A DNA stretch of 36,245 nucleotides from Bradyrhizobium guangdongense (GCF_006483445.1 NZ_PPPT01000049.1:1-36245); one strand, 5' to 3'. Shown: positions 1 through 8,281, counted from the stretch's first letter. Notes: generated by a model from the letters alone, not told the origin. Made by a program: numbers and translations.

Positions 1-10
1 CCGCCGCTGA

Positions 11-2296
11 TTAGCGGAGGAGCTGCAGCACGCTCTGCTGCGACTGGTTGGCCAGCGACAGCGCGGAGACCGCGATCGACTGACGGGTCGACAGCGCCTG
101 GCTGTTCGCCGCTTCGACGTTGGTGTCGGCCAGCGTCAGGTTGGACGAACCGGTCTGCAGCACGTTGATCAGGCTCTTGTTGAAGTCCTGACGCACCTGC
201 ACCACCGAGAGGTTCGAACCCAGGCTCGACGCTTCCGAACGCAGCGTGCTGGACGCCGAGTTCAGGCCGGACAGCACCTTGTTGGTCGCGGAGTTGTCGA
301 TGAAGTCGACACCACCGGTCAACGCAGCGAGGCCCAGACCCTTGGAGTTGTAGGTCACGCCCGTGATGTTCAGGCTCGACTTGCCGGTCTCGTCGAACAC
401 CAGCTTGAGCTGGTCGCCGTTCAAGAGGTTGATGCCGTTGAACGAGGAGTCCTGCGAGGTCGTGTCGATCTGGTTCAGGATGTTGTTGTACTGGTTGACC
501 AGGTTGGCCCGGGTCGTCTGTGCAACAGTGTCCGCAACCGGCGAAGACGCCGTCGAGAAGGTGAGCGCGGTGGTGAGCGTACCACCGATCACACCGCCCG
601 CCGCCGAGGAGCCGATCGTCGAAGACGCGTAGTCGTTCGTCGTCGAGATCGTCAGGCGGCCGTTGGCGTCGATCGTCGCAGACAGGTTGTTGGCCTGGAG
701 CGACGAGTTGAGCTGGTCGAGCGTCTTGACCGTGCCGTTGGTGCCATCGCCGAAGGTGACGTTGACCGCCGTACCGCCGTTGAAGGAGGTGAAGGTCAAG
801 GTCTTGCCGGAGATGCCGCCGATGCCGGAGGTACGAGCAGCCGTGAAGGCCGAGGCCGTGCCGGTGTTGCCGGCGAAGCCCAGTGCGTTCAGCGCGTTGC
901 CCGTGCCGGTGATCGACAGGTCGGCGTTGACGCCGGTCGAGATCTTGAGCTGACCGGAGGCGTTGATCGACGAAGCCGTCTGGCCGGACGCGGCCGCAAG
1001 GGTCGCGGTGCCGTTGGCGGCGATCGTGGCGGACTGGACGCCGGTGGCAAGGTCGATCGCGTTCAGGACGTCAGCAATCGTGCCGGCCTGCAGATAGACC
1101 GTCGAGTTGCCGGCGCCGTCGGTGATGACGTTGCCGCTCTTGCCCGAACCGGTCGGGATCGCAGGTGCACCAGCGGAGCCCGGAACCGGGGCGTTCTTGA
1201 AGCTGATGACGTGACCGTCCACGTTCAGCGTCGAGCCGTCCTGGATCAACTGGCCGAGCGAAGCCGCGCTCGTGGTGCGAGCCACGGTCACGGTGGCGTT
1301 GCCGCCGCCGACAGACGAGGTCAGACCGAGAGCCTTGAGCAGGTCAGCCTTGCCGGTGACACTGAGGTCAGCACCGGTGGAGCTGCGCAGCGTAACCTTG
1401 CCGGCCGAGGTGACACCGATGTCGGAGGCCGTTTCACCAGCGCTCGTGCTGATGGTGGCAGCACCCGCGCTGTTCACGGCAACCTTGACACCGCTGGCGA
1501 GGTCGATCGCAGTGGCGAGGTCGCCGGCGGTCGCCAGCGGAGTACCGGTCGTGCCGAGATAGACGGTCGAGTTGCCGCTGCCGTCGGTCACGATGTTGCC
1601 GGACACGCCCGAGCCGCTCGCAACGTTGGCGGCGGTCGGAGCAGAACCGGCACGGAAGGTGATCGAGTGACCGTTGACGACCAGCGTGTCGCCGTCGGCG
1701 GGCTGAGCGTTGCCGATCAGGCCGGTCGCGCTGGTGCCGGTGCCCAGCAGGGTGATGGCGGCGGTCAGAGCCGTCGAACCGTCACCAGCCGTTGCAGCCG
1801 AACCGGTGTTGACGCCCTGGGTCGCTCCCAGCGTGATGGCCGAGGTCGCGGCATGGGTGCCGCCCGCGGTGCCGTCATACAGCACGTTGCTGGTGGCAAC
1901 GGTGCTCGCATAGGAGGTGGTGCCACGGAGGTCAGCAGCCGTCGCGCCCGAAACGGTGGCCGAGACGTTGGACTTGGTGGAGTAGCCGACGGTGGTCTGC
2001 AGCGCCTGGTTGGCGATCGACTTCGCGCTGTCGATCAACTTCTGCAGCGAGGTGATGCCGGTGTTGGCGGCCTGCAGAACCTGCACGCCGTTGGCAATGC
2101 CATCGAGCAGGTTGTTGATGTCGCTGGCGCGGTTGTCGAGCGACTGGGCGGTGAAGAAGTTGGTCGGATTGTCGAGAGCCGAGTTGACGCTCTTGCCGGT
2201 AGCCAGGCGGTTCTGGGTGGTGGCGAGGAGGTCAGCGGTGGACTGGAGAGACAGCAGGTTCTGACGAACGGATGCTGAGAGGACGATGCCGGTCAT
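11..2296 (-). CDS. Flagellin, long thick-filament type
   Basis: Structural subunit of the flagellar filament, exported through the flagellar type III apparatus. The 761-residue protein has a conserved flagellin N-terminal helix region (about residues 4-110, with LSLQSTADLL and NRLATGKSVNSALDNP) and a conserved C-terminal helix region (about 590-761, ending in SQQSVLQLLR), which pack as the D0/D1 core. Between them is a Ser/Thr/Gly/Ala-rich variable region with two related units, about residues 200-340 and 350-488, sharing the patterns GNSTVYL, AIDLA-GV and ADLS-TG. Most flagellins are 300-500 residues; about 65-75 kDa is typical of the thick (subpolar) flagellum of Bradyrhizobium, while thin-flagellum flagellins are about half this size. 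A ribosome binding site (AGAAAGG) lies 8-9 bases before the ATG. Neighbouring flbT is divergent. More flagellin copies may lie beyond the left edge. The family call is very sure; the flagellum type is inferred. Confidence 0.97.
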   Translation of the reverse strand: MTGIVLSASVRQNLLSLQSTADLLATTQNRLATGKSVNSALDNPTNFFTAQSLDNRASDINNLLDGIANGVQVLQAANTGITSLQKLIDSAKSIANQALQTTVGYSTKSNVSATVSGATAADLRGTTSYASTVATSNVLYDGTAGGTHAATSAITLGATQGVNTGSAATAGDGSTALTAAITLLGTGTSATGLIGNAQPADGDTLVVNGHSITFRAGSAPTAANVASGSGVSGNIVTDGSGNSTVYLGTTGTPLATAGDLATAIDLASGVKVAVNSAGAATISTSAGETASDIGVTSAGKVTLRSSTGADLSVTGKADLLKALGLTSSVGGGNATVTVARTTSAASLGQLIQDGSTLNVDGHVISFKNAPVPGSAGAPAIPTGSGKSGNVITDGAGNSTVYLQAGTIADVLNAIDLATGVQSATIAANGTATLAAASGQTASSINASGQLKISTGVNADLSITGTGNALNALGFAGNTGTASAFTAARTSGIGGISGKTLTFTSFNGGTAVNVTFGDGTNGTVKTLDQLNSSLQANNLSATIDANGRLTISTTNDYASSTIGSSAAGGVIGGTLTTALTFSTASSPVADTVAQTTRANLVNQYNNILNQIDTTSQDSSFNGINLLNGDQLKLVFDETGKSSLNITGVTYNSKGLGLAALTGGVDFIDNSATNKVLSGLNSASSTLRSEASSLGSNLSVVQVRQDFNKSLINVLQTGSSNLTLADTNVEAANSQALSTRQSIAVSALSLANQSQQSVLQLLR

Positions 2297-2302
2297 TGCG
2301 TG

Positions 2303-2317
2303 TTACCTTTCTGGTAA
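2303..2317 (-). promoter_or_regulatory. Hairpin enclosing the flagellin ribosome binding site
   Basis: Plus-strand bases read TTACC, TTTCT, GGTAA, so the flagellin transcript can form a five-base-pair hairpin whose loop and 3' arm contain the AGAAAGG ribosome binding site. The structure ends seven bases before the start codon. Folding would restrict ribosome access. The stem is short, so protein binding would probably be needed for strong control. Confidence 0.5.
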
Positions 2318-2324
2318 GCGTGCG

Positions 2325-2355
2325 TGTCTTGTCGATCGTGATTGATCGCGAGACA
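2325..2355 (-). promoter_or_regulatory. Hairpin in the flagellin 5' leader
   Basis: Two nested inverted repeats are visible: TGTCT/AGACA outside and CGATC/GATCG inside, separated by a small internal loop, with a six-base apical loop. The hairpin lies 29 bases upstream of the flagellin start codon, inside the likely untranslated leader. In Caulobacter, FlbT binds the 5' leader of flagellin mRNA and destabilises it, and flbT is the adjacent gene here, so this is a plausible FlbT target. That link is inference. Confidence 0.5.
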
Positions 2356-2570
2356 GGCGGACCGTGCGTTTGAGAATCTAACGAAGCATGAAATGAAAAC
2401 GCCGCATTGTCTGAGTCGGTGCGCGAAATCGAGCCATTTGGCCGCCCGCCGCGTATTTTAGCCCCCCTCCATCATATTGATATTGCGTGGTTTTTCTCGA
2501 TGTCTTCGAGACCTTCACAACTCGTTAACTAATGTTAGGGAAGGATTGCAGTCTGATAAGCCCCGAAATG

Positions 2571-2611
2571 GCGCTGGTTACGAAAGCCAAAACAGCGCTG
2601 GTTACAAAAGC
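2571..2611 (+). repeat. Tandem 17-bp direct repeat upstream of flbT
   Basis: GCGCTGGTTACGAAAGC at 2571-2587 recurs at 2595-2611 with a single change (ACGAAA to ACAAAA). The period is 24 bases, close to two helical turns plus a little. It ends 17 bases before the flbT start codon and just before its ribosome binding site (GGAGA). It could be a paired operator or a recent local duplication. Confidence 0.6.
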
Positions 2612-2628
2612 GTTGATGGAGAACAGGC

Positions 2629-3048
2629 ATGGCTCTCAAGGTCGAGCTCAGACCGCACGAACGCATCATCGTGGGTAACTGCGTAATTACCAACACCGAT
2701 CAGCGCGCCCGCCTTCTGATCGACGGCGAGAACGTGCCGATCCTGCGCGAGCGGGACATTCTCACGCCCGAGACGGCCGATACGCCGGCCAAGCTCGTCT
2801 ATCTGGCGGTGCAGCTCATGTACATCTCGCCGGATCCGCAGACCCAGCACGGCACCTATTTCAGCCTCGTCCGCGACATCGTCACGGCGGTGCCGAGCTC
2901 TTGGCCGATCATCGAGAACATCAACAACCACATCCTCAGCGGCGACCTTTACAGGGCTCTGAAGGAGGCCCGCAAGCTGATTGCCTATGAAGAGAAGCTG
3001 CGCAGCCACCTTGCAACGCAAACCGGCGACGTCAGCTCGGCCGCCTGA
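2629..3048 (+). CDS. flbT: Flagellar biosynthesis repressor FlbT
   Basis: Post-transcriptional regulator of flagellin synthesis in alphaproteobacteria, acting in the cytoplasm on flagellin mRNA and working against FlaF. The 139-residue protein shows the family's N-terminal pattern (MALKVELRPHERIIVGNCVITN), the LLIDGENVPILRERDIL stretch, a YLAVQLMYIS segment and a helical C-terminal half (GDLYRALKEARKLIAYEEKL). Length is normal for the family. Start: ATG with GGAGA seven bases upstream. It is divergent from flagellin and convergent with the decarboxylase gene, followed by a strong terminator. Its usual partner flaF is not adjacent. Whether this copy represses or activates is not decided by sequence, since FlbT has been reported with either effect in different species. 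Confidence 0.95.
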   Translation: MALKVELRPHERIIVGNCVITNTDQRARLLIDGENVPILRERDILTPETADTPAKLVYLAVQLMYISPDPQTQHGTYFSLVRDIVTAVPSSWPIIENINNHILSGDLYRALKEARKLIAYEEKLRSHLATQTGDVSSAA

Positions 3049-3079
3049 TCCGACCGACGCACTCTCCAGACGCAAACTC

Positions 3080-3111
3080 GCCCCGGACACGGTCCGGGGC
3101 GTTTTGTTTTT
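3080..3111 (+). terminator. Rho-independent terminator of flbT
   Basis: GCCCCGGAC pairs with GTCCGGGGC around a three-base loop (3080-3100), followed immediately by GTTTTGTTTTT. It lies 31 bases after the flbT stop codon and points along the plus strand, so it ends flbT rather than the convergent cassette. Confidence 0.92.
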
Positions 3112-3130
3112 GCAACGATGTTTGCGAGGC

Positions 3131-4639
3131 TTACTGTGCAGCGAGCGGCGGTGCGGCGATCTCGACGATGCCATCGCCGGCGCGACGCGCGCCGAACTGC
3201 AGTACGGCCGACACCAGCGCGTCGATATCGCTCGCATCGGTGCGGTGATTGACGATCGCCGCGCGGATCGCGAGCTTCCCCTCGAGCGTCGTGCTCGACG
3301 GCGCAGCAATACCGGACTCCTGAATGTCGGCGACGATGTTGCCGTTGATGTCATTCGCATCGTCGGCGAGATATCGGAAGCACACGATGTTGAGATTGAC
3401 GGGCGCGAGCAGCTCGAGCTTCGGCTCGGCGACGATGCGCGCTTCGAGATATTTTGCGAGCGCGCAGGTGCGCGCAATCGCCTCACCGAGACGCGCGGTG
3501 CCGAAGGTCTTCAGCGTGAACCAGGTTTTCAGCGCGCGGAAACCGCGCGACAGATCGGGGCCGAAATCGCAGGGCCAGTTTGCGCCGGCGGCAAGCCCCC
3601 TCGCCTCGCGCCGCAGATAAGCCGCAGGCTGCGCAAAGGCCTGGCGATGCTGCTCGCCGTCACGGACCAGCAGGAAGCCCGCGTCATAAGGCACCTGCCC
3701 CCATTTGTGGAAATCCAGTGCGATGGAATCGGCGAGCTCGATGCCGGCGAGCAGCGGCGCGAGTTCGTCCGACAGGATGGCGAGCGCACCGAACGCACCA
3801 TCGACATGAAACCAGATTTGCTCGTCTCGGCACAATTCCGCGAGCGCCCTGAGATCGTCGATCGCGCCAACGTCGACGGTGCCGGCGGATGCAACGATGA
3901 GGAACGGCTTGAAACCGACTTCGCGATCGATCGCGATCTGCGCGCGCAACGCGGCGACATCGATGCGGTGATCGGCATCGACACCGATCTTGCGCAGCGC
4001 ATCGGTGCCGAGGCCTGCGATGTCCATCGCCCTGGAGATGCAGCCATGCGCGGCCTTCGACGTATAGGCCGTCAGCAAGGCACCGTCATTGCCGATGCCG
4101 TGCTGCCGCGCCAGCGTACCGAGCGCGGAACTGCGCGCCACCAGCACCGCCATCAGATTGGCCATCGACGTGCCCGTGACGAAGATGCCGCTTGCGCCCT
4201 GCGGGAATCCGAACAATTCGCGCATCCAGTCCACGATCTGCCGCTCGACTTCGATCGGCATGTGATCGCGACCGCCGAGATTGGCATTCAATCCCGCCGC
4301 CAGCATCTCCGCAATCATCCCGACCGCGGTGCCGCCGCCATGAACCCAACCCATGAAGCCGGGATGCACGTTGCCGGTCGCATAAGGCGCGATGTTGTCC
4401 AGGAATTCGCGATAGACATCGCCGAGCTCGCTGGCGCCGCGCGGCACGTCGGCTCTCAACTGCGCACGAACGCGATCCGGAATCGGTTGCCAGACCGGGC
4501 GCTCGCGAACATTGGCGATGGAATCGATGGTGTCGTCGAGCATGTGATGCGCGAGCGCGCGAAACGCGCTCCAATCCTGCGGATCGAGCGATGCGTTCGC
4601 AATATCGGTGCTGACGTCGTTCCTGACCATCTCGTTCAT
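3131..4639 (-). CDS. Group II PLP-dependent amino-acid decarboxylase
   Basis: Probable decarboxylase of an amino acid, releasing CO2 and an amine, in the aromatic-amino-acid/glutamate/diaminobutyrate decarboxylase superfamily. In the 502-residue protein I see the N-terminal substrate region HPGFMGWVHGGGT (92-104), a phosphate-site TGTSMAN (155-161), a cofactor-stacking histidine in SKAAHG (H198), the cofactor aspartate in HVDGAFG (D280) and the Schiff-base lysine in DFHKW (K312). All catalytic landmarks are intact. The substrate cannot be read off. It is last in a four-gene minus-strand cassette: its ATG overlaps the stop of the ATP-grasp gene as ATGA, indicating translational coupling, with GGGAG upstream. 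The placement suggests it supplies an amine or modified amino acid to the ligase. Confidence 0.9.
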   Translation of the reverse strand: MNEMVRNDVSTDIANASLDPQDWSAFRALAHHMLDDTIDSIANVRERPVWQPIPDRVRAQLRADVPRGASELGDVYREFLDNIAPYATGNVHPGFMGWVHGGGTAVGMIAEMLAAGLNANLGGRDHMPIEVERQIVDWMRELFGFPQGASGIFVTGTSMANLMAVLVARSSALGTLARQHGIGNDGALLTAYTSKAAHGCISRAMDIAGLGTDALRKIGVDADHRIDVAALRAQIAIDREVGFKPFLIVASAGTVDVGAIDDLRALAELCRDEQIWFHVDGAFGALAILSDELAPLLAGIELADSIALDFHKWGQVPYDAGFLLVRDGEQHRQAFAQPAAYLRREARGLAAGANWPCDFGPDLSRGFRALKTWFTLKTFGTARLGEAIARTCALAKYLEARIVAEPKLELLAPVNLNIVCFRYLADDANDINGNIVADIQESGIAAPSSTTLEGKLAIRAAIVNHRTDASDIDALVSAVLQFGARRAGDGIVEIAAPPLAAQ

Positions 4640-5880
4640 GACTGGCTCCCGGCCTTGGCGTGACGCGCCAGCATCGCCGTGAACGCGGCAAAAATCTTGC
4701 GCATCTGCGGCTGCTTGTAGGGAAACACGTCCGGCGAATCCATGTTGTGCACGACAGCGGTGTTGTCGGCCTCGAAAATCAGCAGCTCACCGTTCCTGTT
4801 CTCGGCGCAATCGACGGTGAAGTAATCGAGCCCGACACGCCGGCTCATCTCCTCGAGCGCAGCGCGATGACGATGGCCGAACGCAACATCGAAGTCGCGC
4901 ATGAAGGCCTGTTCTTCAGCGCGCTTCTCCTCGCTGAACGCCATGTAGGCGTTGAGGTACCAGATGTCCCAGCGATCGGCGATCGCCATGTGACAGGCGT
5001 AGGGTTTGCCGTCGACCATGGCGAGGCGGTATTTGCGAAAGAGGCCATCGCCGCTCGCATAATCGACGAAACGCGCAACGAAGAATTCCTGCTGCTCATG
5101 CGCGGCGAGATAGTCGACGAGCATCGTCGCGTCGTCGACCTTGGCGAGACCGACACCGGCATGCGTGCCGCGCGGCCGCACTATGATGGGATAGCGCAGC
5201 TCGCCGACGATGTCCTCGCACCAGATCTCTTCGAGCGACAGCGCGGTCAACTGCGCGCGCGTCGCGCAGACGGTCGCCGGAATCTCGAGCCCGGGAATTC
5301 CCCTCAGCAGACGATGCAGCTTGTCGCGATCGAGATTGGCGATGCGATCGGGGCGATTGAGCAGCGGCCTCGGCCAGCGCGACGCCGCGCTGTCGATCGA
5401 CGCGAGCGCCTCGCGACATTCCTCGGAATCGGAAGCCACGACGATGGCGACGTCGTGATCCGGCAGCGGCTCGGGCAGGCCGACGTCCTTGACGACGTAG
5501 AGCGTCAAGAGCTCGATTTCGGATCCCTCGATCAGGAATTCGATCGGCGTGTTGCCGCCCATGTCGATGGCGGCCGCAAGTGCGAGCACGCGCAGCGCGG
5601 GCTTGGTCACGGCACAGGGCGAGCGGAACAATTGATGGAAGGCGAGCACCTCCGCCTGGATCGCGAGCCCCGCTTCCTTGTCGCCGAGGAGTTGGGCGAT
5701 CAGCGACAGGTCGAGCCCCTCGCCGGCCTGTGCGGTGCCGTCGGCAATCTTGGCGACGAGCCGATCGCGCAACGGGCGCAGATCGACGCCGTCGAAGGCC
5801 TGGTGCGTTAGCCGCGCAAAACCGATGCGGTCAGCGAATTGCGGCGCGGTCAGGCGAAGCGGATCGGCAAGGTGCTGCAT
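4636..5880 (-). CDS. ATP-grasp ligase-like protein
   Basis: Probable ATP-dependent carboxylate-amine (or carboxylate-thiol) ligase, acting through an acyl-phosphate. The 414-residue protein has an N-terminal helical region (about 40-95), a Rossmann-like stretch (97-160, LRVLALAAAIDMGGNTPIEF), then an ATP-grasp fold: glycine-rich nucleotide loop VRPRGTHAGVGL (234-245), an EFFVARFVDY segment (265-274) as the hinge toward ATP, KYRLAMVDGKPY (283-294), and the metal-binding FEADN near 369-373. It resembles RimK/glutathione-synthetase-like families, but the substrate is unknown. The ATG at 5880 is chosen over a longer upstream frame because it follows GGAG and sits one base after the stop of the preceding gene; the extension would be Arg/Ser-rich and overlap that gene. 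It overlaps the decarboxylase start by four bases. Confidence 0.82.
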   Translation of the reverse strand: MQHLADPLRLTAPQFADRIGFARLTHQAFDGVDLRPLRDRLVAKIADGTAQAGEGLDLSLIAQLLGDKEAGLAIQAEVLAFHQLFRSPCAVTKPALRVLALAAAIDMGGNTPIEFLIEGSEIELLTLYVVKDVGLPEPLPDHDVAIVVASDSEECREALASIDSAASRWPRPLLNRPDRIANLDRDKLHRLLRGIPGLEIPATVCATRAQLTALSLEEIWCEDIVGELRYPIIVRPRGTHAGVGLAKVDDATMLVDYLAAHEQQEFFVARFVDYASGDGLFRKYRLAMVDGKPYACHMAIADRWDIWYLNAYMAFSEEKRAEEQAFMRDFDVAFGHRHRAALEEMSRRVGLDYFTVDCAENRNGELLIFEADNTAVVHNMDSPDVFPYKQPQMRKIFAAFTAMLARHAKAGSQS

Positions 5881-5881
5881 T

Positions 5882-7489
5882 TCAAACTCCGGAAACTGTC
5901 TTCGCTCGTGCGGGGCCGTCTGCGCCGCCGAGCAGCAGCTCGATCTTGACGAGCACATGGGCGATACGGTCGAGAATGTGCTGCAGATTGCGCTGCGCCT
6001 TGGCCGCGTCCGTCGACCAGGCCTCCGTGACGAGACGTGCACCGACACAGAGCCGCAACACGGCGTAGGGCGCATCATCCGCCGGATCGATCCGCACCGG
6101 CTGGCCGACGAGGCAGCGTTGTGCGGCGACCTGACGGTCCGCTGCGCTGCCATCGATGTCGCCGTTCACGTCGCAGGCGAGCGCGCGATAGATCGCGTTG
6201 CTGTCGGCGATCGGGACGGGCCGGCCTTGCCGCAGCAGGGTGAAGGGAAAGATCGTGGTGCGGCAAAATTCTTCGTCGTCGATGCCGGTCTGCCGCGGCG
6301 CGGACACGGCACCAAGCGACGGCGTCAGCGCGATCATGCTCTCGATGCCGGCCGCAAGCTCCGCCAGCGCGCGGGAGCGAAATGCCCCCGGCACGGCGTA
6401 ATAGGCGGCCATCTCGCTCAGCGCCGCCTCCCAGCGCAGCCACTGGCCGAAATTCGGCCGGCTCTCGAAGCGGGACCGGAGCGCACCCCAGGCTTTCGGC
6501 CAGTCGCTGCGGCTCGCATAGTCGAGGAAGCCCGGCGCGATCTCCGCGCCGTGGGCGAGCGAGCGCGAAAACCCTTTTGGCACGAGCAGCGCGCCGCTGA
6601 AGGCTGGCCCGCCGAAAAACTTCGAGCCGGTCACCAGCACCATGTAGCCGCGGTCGAGATAGAAGCGCAGCCGGCGGCGTCCGAGCCGCATCTGGCAGGC
6701 GTCGACGACGATCTTCACCTTGCCGGGCCAGCGTCGCGCGATCTCGTCGAGGCAGGCATCGCTCGGCGCACGCCAGCCGAGTTTCGAGGAGTCCATGATC
6801 TGGAGCAGCACCGGCGCGCCACGTGCGACCGTGGTTTCGATCGCGCGCAATATCTCAGCATCGGCATCCCCGCGCTGCGCAATGACCGATGCGGCATCGC
6901 GCAGCGGCACGGCGATGGAGTCACCGGCGAGACCTGCAACCGGGCCATCCTTGCGCACGGAGACGCCGCTCGCCGTCACATTGCTGAAATGATGCCCGCG
7001 TGCGGTCGCGGCCGCGCCGCTTCCGGTCTGGTCGGAGCCGACCACGATCGCCACCGGCGGCCGGCCGAACGCGGCGCGCGCCAGAAACAGCGCGTGGAGC
7101 TGGGAATCGGTGCCCGAGGGCGAGAACACGACATCCACCCGCGGCGGGAGTTGCAGATGGCCGCGCAGCGCGTCGCGCATGTCCTCGACACGGGCGTCGA
7201 AAGCGACGTCGACCTCGTCGAACAGCGATCTGTGCATCAGCTCTTCGCGGGCCAGCGCGGCCCGCTCATAGGCCGGCTCGGAGATCGACGAGGCGGTCGA
7301 GGATGCGAAATTCCAGATGTCGTCGGTCGGCATCGGCGCGCAGCCATAGGCGTTCAGGCGGCTTTGCGGATCGAGCGCGAGGCGAGTGTCACCGCCGGAG
7401 GCGAGCAGCGTGTCGAGCGGCGTGAACAGATCGCGCAGGCGATAGCGCGGACCATCCGCAAGACGCAAACGGGACGCGCCGGCATTCAT
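5882..7489 (-). CDS. Fold-type-I PLP-dependent enzyme, function unknown
   Basis: The 535-residue protein has the pattern of a class V-like aminotransferase/lyase: a phosphate-binding SPSGTDSQLHAL (123-133), the cofactor aspartate in VVDACQMR (D263, with Q266 where a stacking partner or ring-nitrogen neighbour is expected), and a Schiff-base lysine in VTGSKFFGGP (K290). An N-terminal extension of about 55 residues and a long C-terminal domain make it larger than a usual cysteine desulfurase or kynureninase (about 400 residues). It might transfer an amino group or cleave a C-S or C-C bond; I do not recognise a named family. It starts 9 bases after the glycosyltransferase stop and ends one base before the ATP-grasp start, so the genes are almost certainly cotranscribed. 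Confidence 0.82.
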   Translation of the reverse strand: MNAGASRLRLADGPRYRLRDLFTPLDTLLASGGDTRLALDPQSRLNAYGCAPMPTDDIWNFASSTASSISEPAYERAALAREELMHRSLFDEVDVAFDARVEDMRDALRGHLQLPPRVDVVFSPSGTDSQLHALFLARAAFGRPPVAIVVGSDQTGSGAAATARGHHFSNVTASGVSVRKDGPVAGLAGDSIAVPLRDAASVIAQRGDADAEILRAIETTVARGAPVLLQIMDSSKLGWRAPSDACLDEIARRWPGKVKIVVDACQMRLGRRRLRFYLDRGYMVLVTGSKFFGGPAFSGALLVPKGFSRSLAHGAEIAPGFLDYASRSDWPKAWGALRSRFESRPNFGQWLRWEAALSEMAAYYAVPGAFRSRALAELAAGIESMIALTPSLGAVSAPRQTGIDDEEFCRTTIFPFTLLRQGRPVPIADSNAIYRALACDVNGDIDGSAADRQVAAQRCLVGQPVRIDPADDAPYAVLRLCVGARLVTEAWSTDAAKAQRNLQHILDRIAHVLVKIELLLGGADGPARAKTVSGV

Positions 7490-7498
7490 CTGTGACGC

Positions 7499-8281
7499 TC
7501 ACGCCGCATCGGCGGCGACCGCAGGCGCGGCCGCGAATTGCGAAGCAATGTCGCCGTGGAACACCGACGGGCCGACATGATCGAGCGAGCTCTGGATGTC
7601 GGCCCAGATCTCGCCGCCGATATCGGTCCAGCGCTTGCAGAAGGCGAAGTCTTCGGAGAGATAGGTGCCGGTCGCGGGATCGATCATGCATTCGAACAGC
7701 GCGAAGCGGTTGCGGCTCGCAGCCAGATTATCGTGCGAATGCTCGCGGAAGAACTGCAGGTTCGCGTAATCAGGATGACGGCACATCGCCTCCAGCACGT
7801 GACGCCGGATCATCAGGAAACCGGTGCCCGCATAACGCACCCGCGTAAAGCCGTTCACGACCACGATGCGATCGGGATCCTCGATCTCGAGCACGTAGTC
7901 GAGCGAGGCCGCCGGCACGTCCGTCCGCCCCGCCTCGATCGCCCGCTTGGCCTTGGCCCAGTTGACGCGCTTGATCGGGTAGCAGCCGGCGACGACGTCG
8001 GCACCGCATTCGATCAGTCGGAACACCTGCTCGGGCTTGAAGCCGATATCGGCGTCGACGAACAGGAAATGCGTCGCCTTGGGGTCGTCGAGGAACATCG
8101 CGACCAGATTGGCCCGCGCCCGCGTGATCAGCGCGTCGCCGTCGCGCAAGAGCACCTTGAGCTCGAGATTGGACATGCCGTGCACGGCGCGCTGCAGCGC
8201 GAAGATCGAGCTCGCATAAATGCTCGACACCTGCCCGCCGAAACACGGCGTGGCGACCACCAATTGCATCCGCTCCGACAT
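7499..8281 (-). CDS. GT-A-like glycosyltransferase family protein
   Basis: Probable nucleotide-sugar glycosyltransferase. The 260-residue protein opens with QLVVATPCFGGQVSSIYASS, a typical first strand and loop of a nucleotide-binding fold, and has a DxD-type motif in HFLFVDADIGF (near residue 80), the usual metal and sugar-nucleotide ligand, followed by ADVVAGCYPIK and YAGTGFLMIRR. The fold resembles the Anp1-like/GT-A group; donor and acceptor are unknown. No signal peptide or membrane segment is seen, so it is cytoplasmic. The ATG at 8281 is preferred over 8302 because GGAG lies 6 bases before it. First gene of the four-gene cassette, just downstream of flgL, with a CtrA-type site 50 bases before its start. 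A role in modifying flagellar protein is possible but not proved. Confidence 0.78.
   Translation of the reverse strand: MSERMQLVVATPCFGGQVSSIYASSIFALQRAVHGMSNLELKVLLRDGDALITRARANLVAMFLDDPKATHFLFVDADIGFKPEQVFRLIECGADVVAGCYPIKRVNWAKAKRAIEAGRTDVPAASLDYVLEIEDPDRIVVVNGFTRVRYAGTGFLMIRRHVLEAMCRHPDYANLQFFREHSHDNLAASRNRFALFECMIDPATGTYLSEDFAFCKRWTDIGGEIWADIQSSLDHVGPSVFHGDIASQFAAAPAVAADAA

Larger units (their letters stand above)
2297..2628. other. Divergent flagellin/flbT intergenic region
   Basis: This 332-base gap separates the divergent flagellin and flbT genes and must hold both promoters. It contains two hairpins in the flagellin leader and a tandem direct repeat before flbT, listed separately. 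I looked for sigma-54 (TGGCAC-N5-TTGC) and sigma-28-like sites on both strands and found no convincing match. A GTTAACTAATGTTAG stretch near 2524-2538 resembles two CtrA half-sites, but with a 6-base rather than 7-base spacing. No flaF gene, which often accompanies flbT, is present here. Confidence 0.6.

Noticed and set aside
1211..2278. Long plus-strand open frame opposite flagellin
   Set aside because: Its translation is Arg/Gly-rich and low in complexity, it lies antisense to an unmistakable flagellin gene, and such frames are common in GC-rich DNA.
2420..2465. Possible sigma-28 type flagellin promoter (TAAAATAC, 11 bases, CCAAATGG on the minus strand)
   Set aside because: The -10 part shares too few bases with GCCGATAA to be called.
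2981..4663. 560-codon plus-strand open frame opposite the decarboxylase
   Set aside because: It runs across the flbT terminator and antisense to a gene with intact PLP motifs; its product is Arg-rich without any motif.
4636..6153. Longer ATP-grasp protein starting at 6153
   Set aside because: The extra 91 residues are Arg/Ser-rich, overlap the preceding PLP gene and lack a ribosome binding site, while the ATG at 5880 has one and gives a one-base gap.
5678..7495. 605-codon plus-strand open frame opposite the PLP and ATP-grasp genes
   Set aside because: Antisense shadow with no motif or ribosome binding site; the minus-strand genes have catalytic motifs and tight operon spacing.
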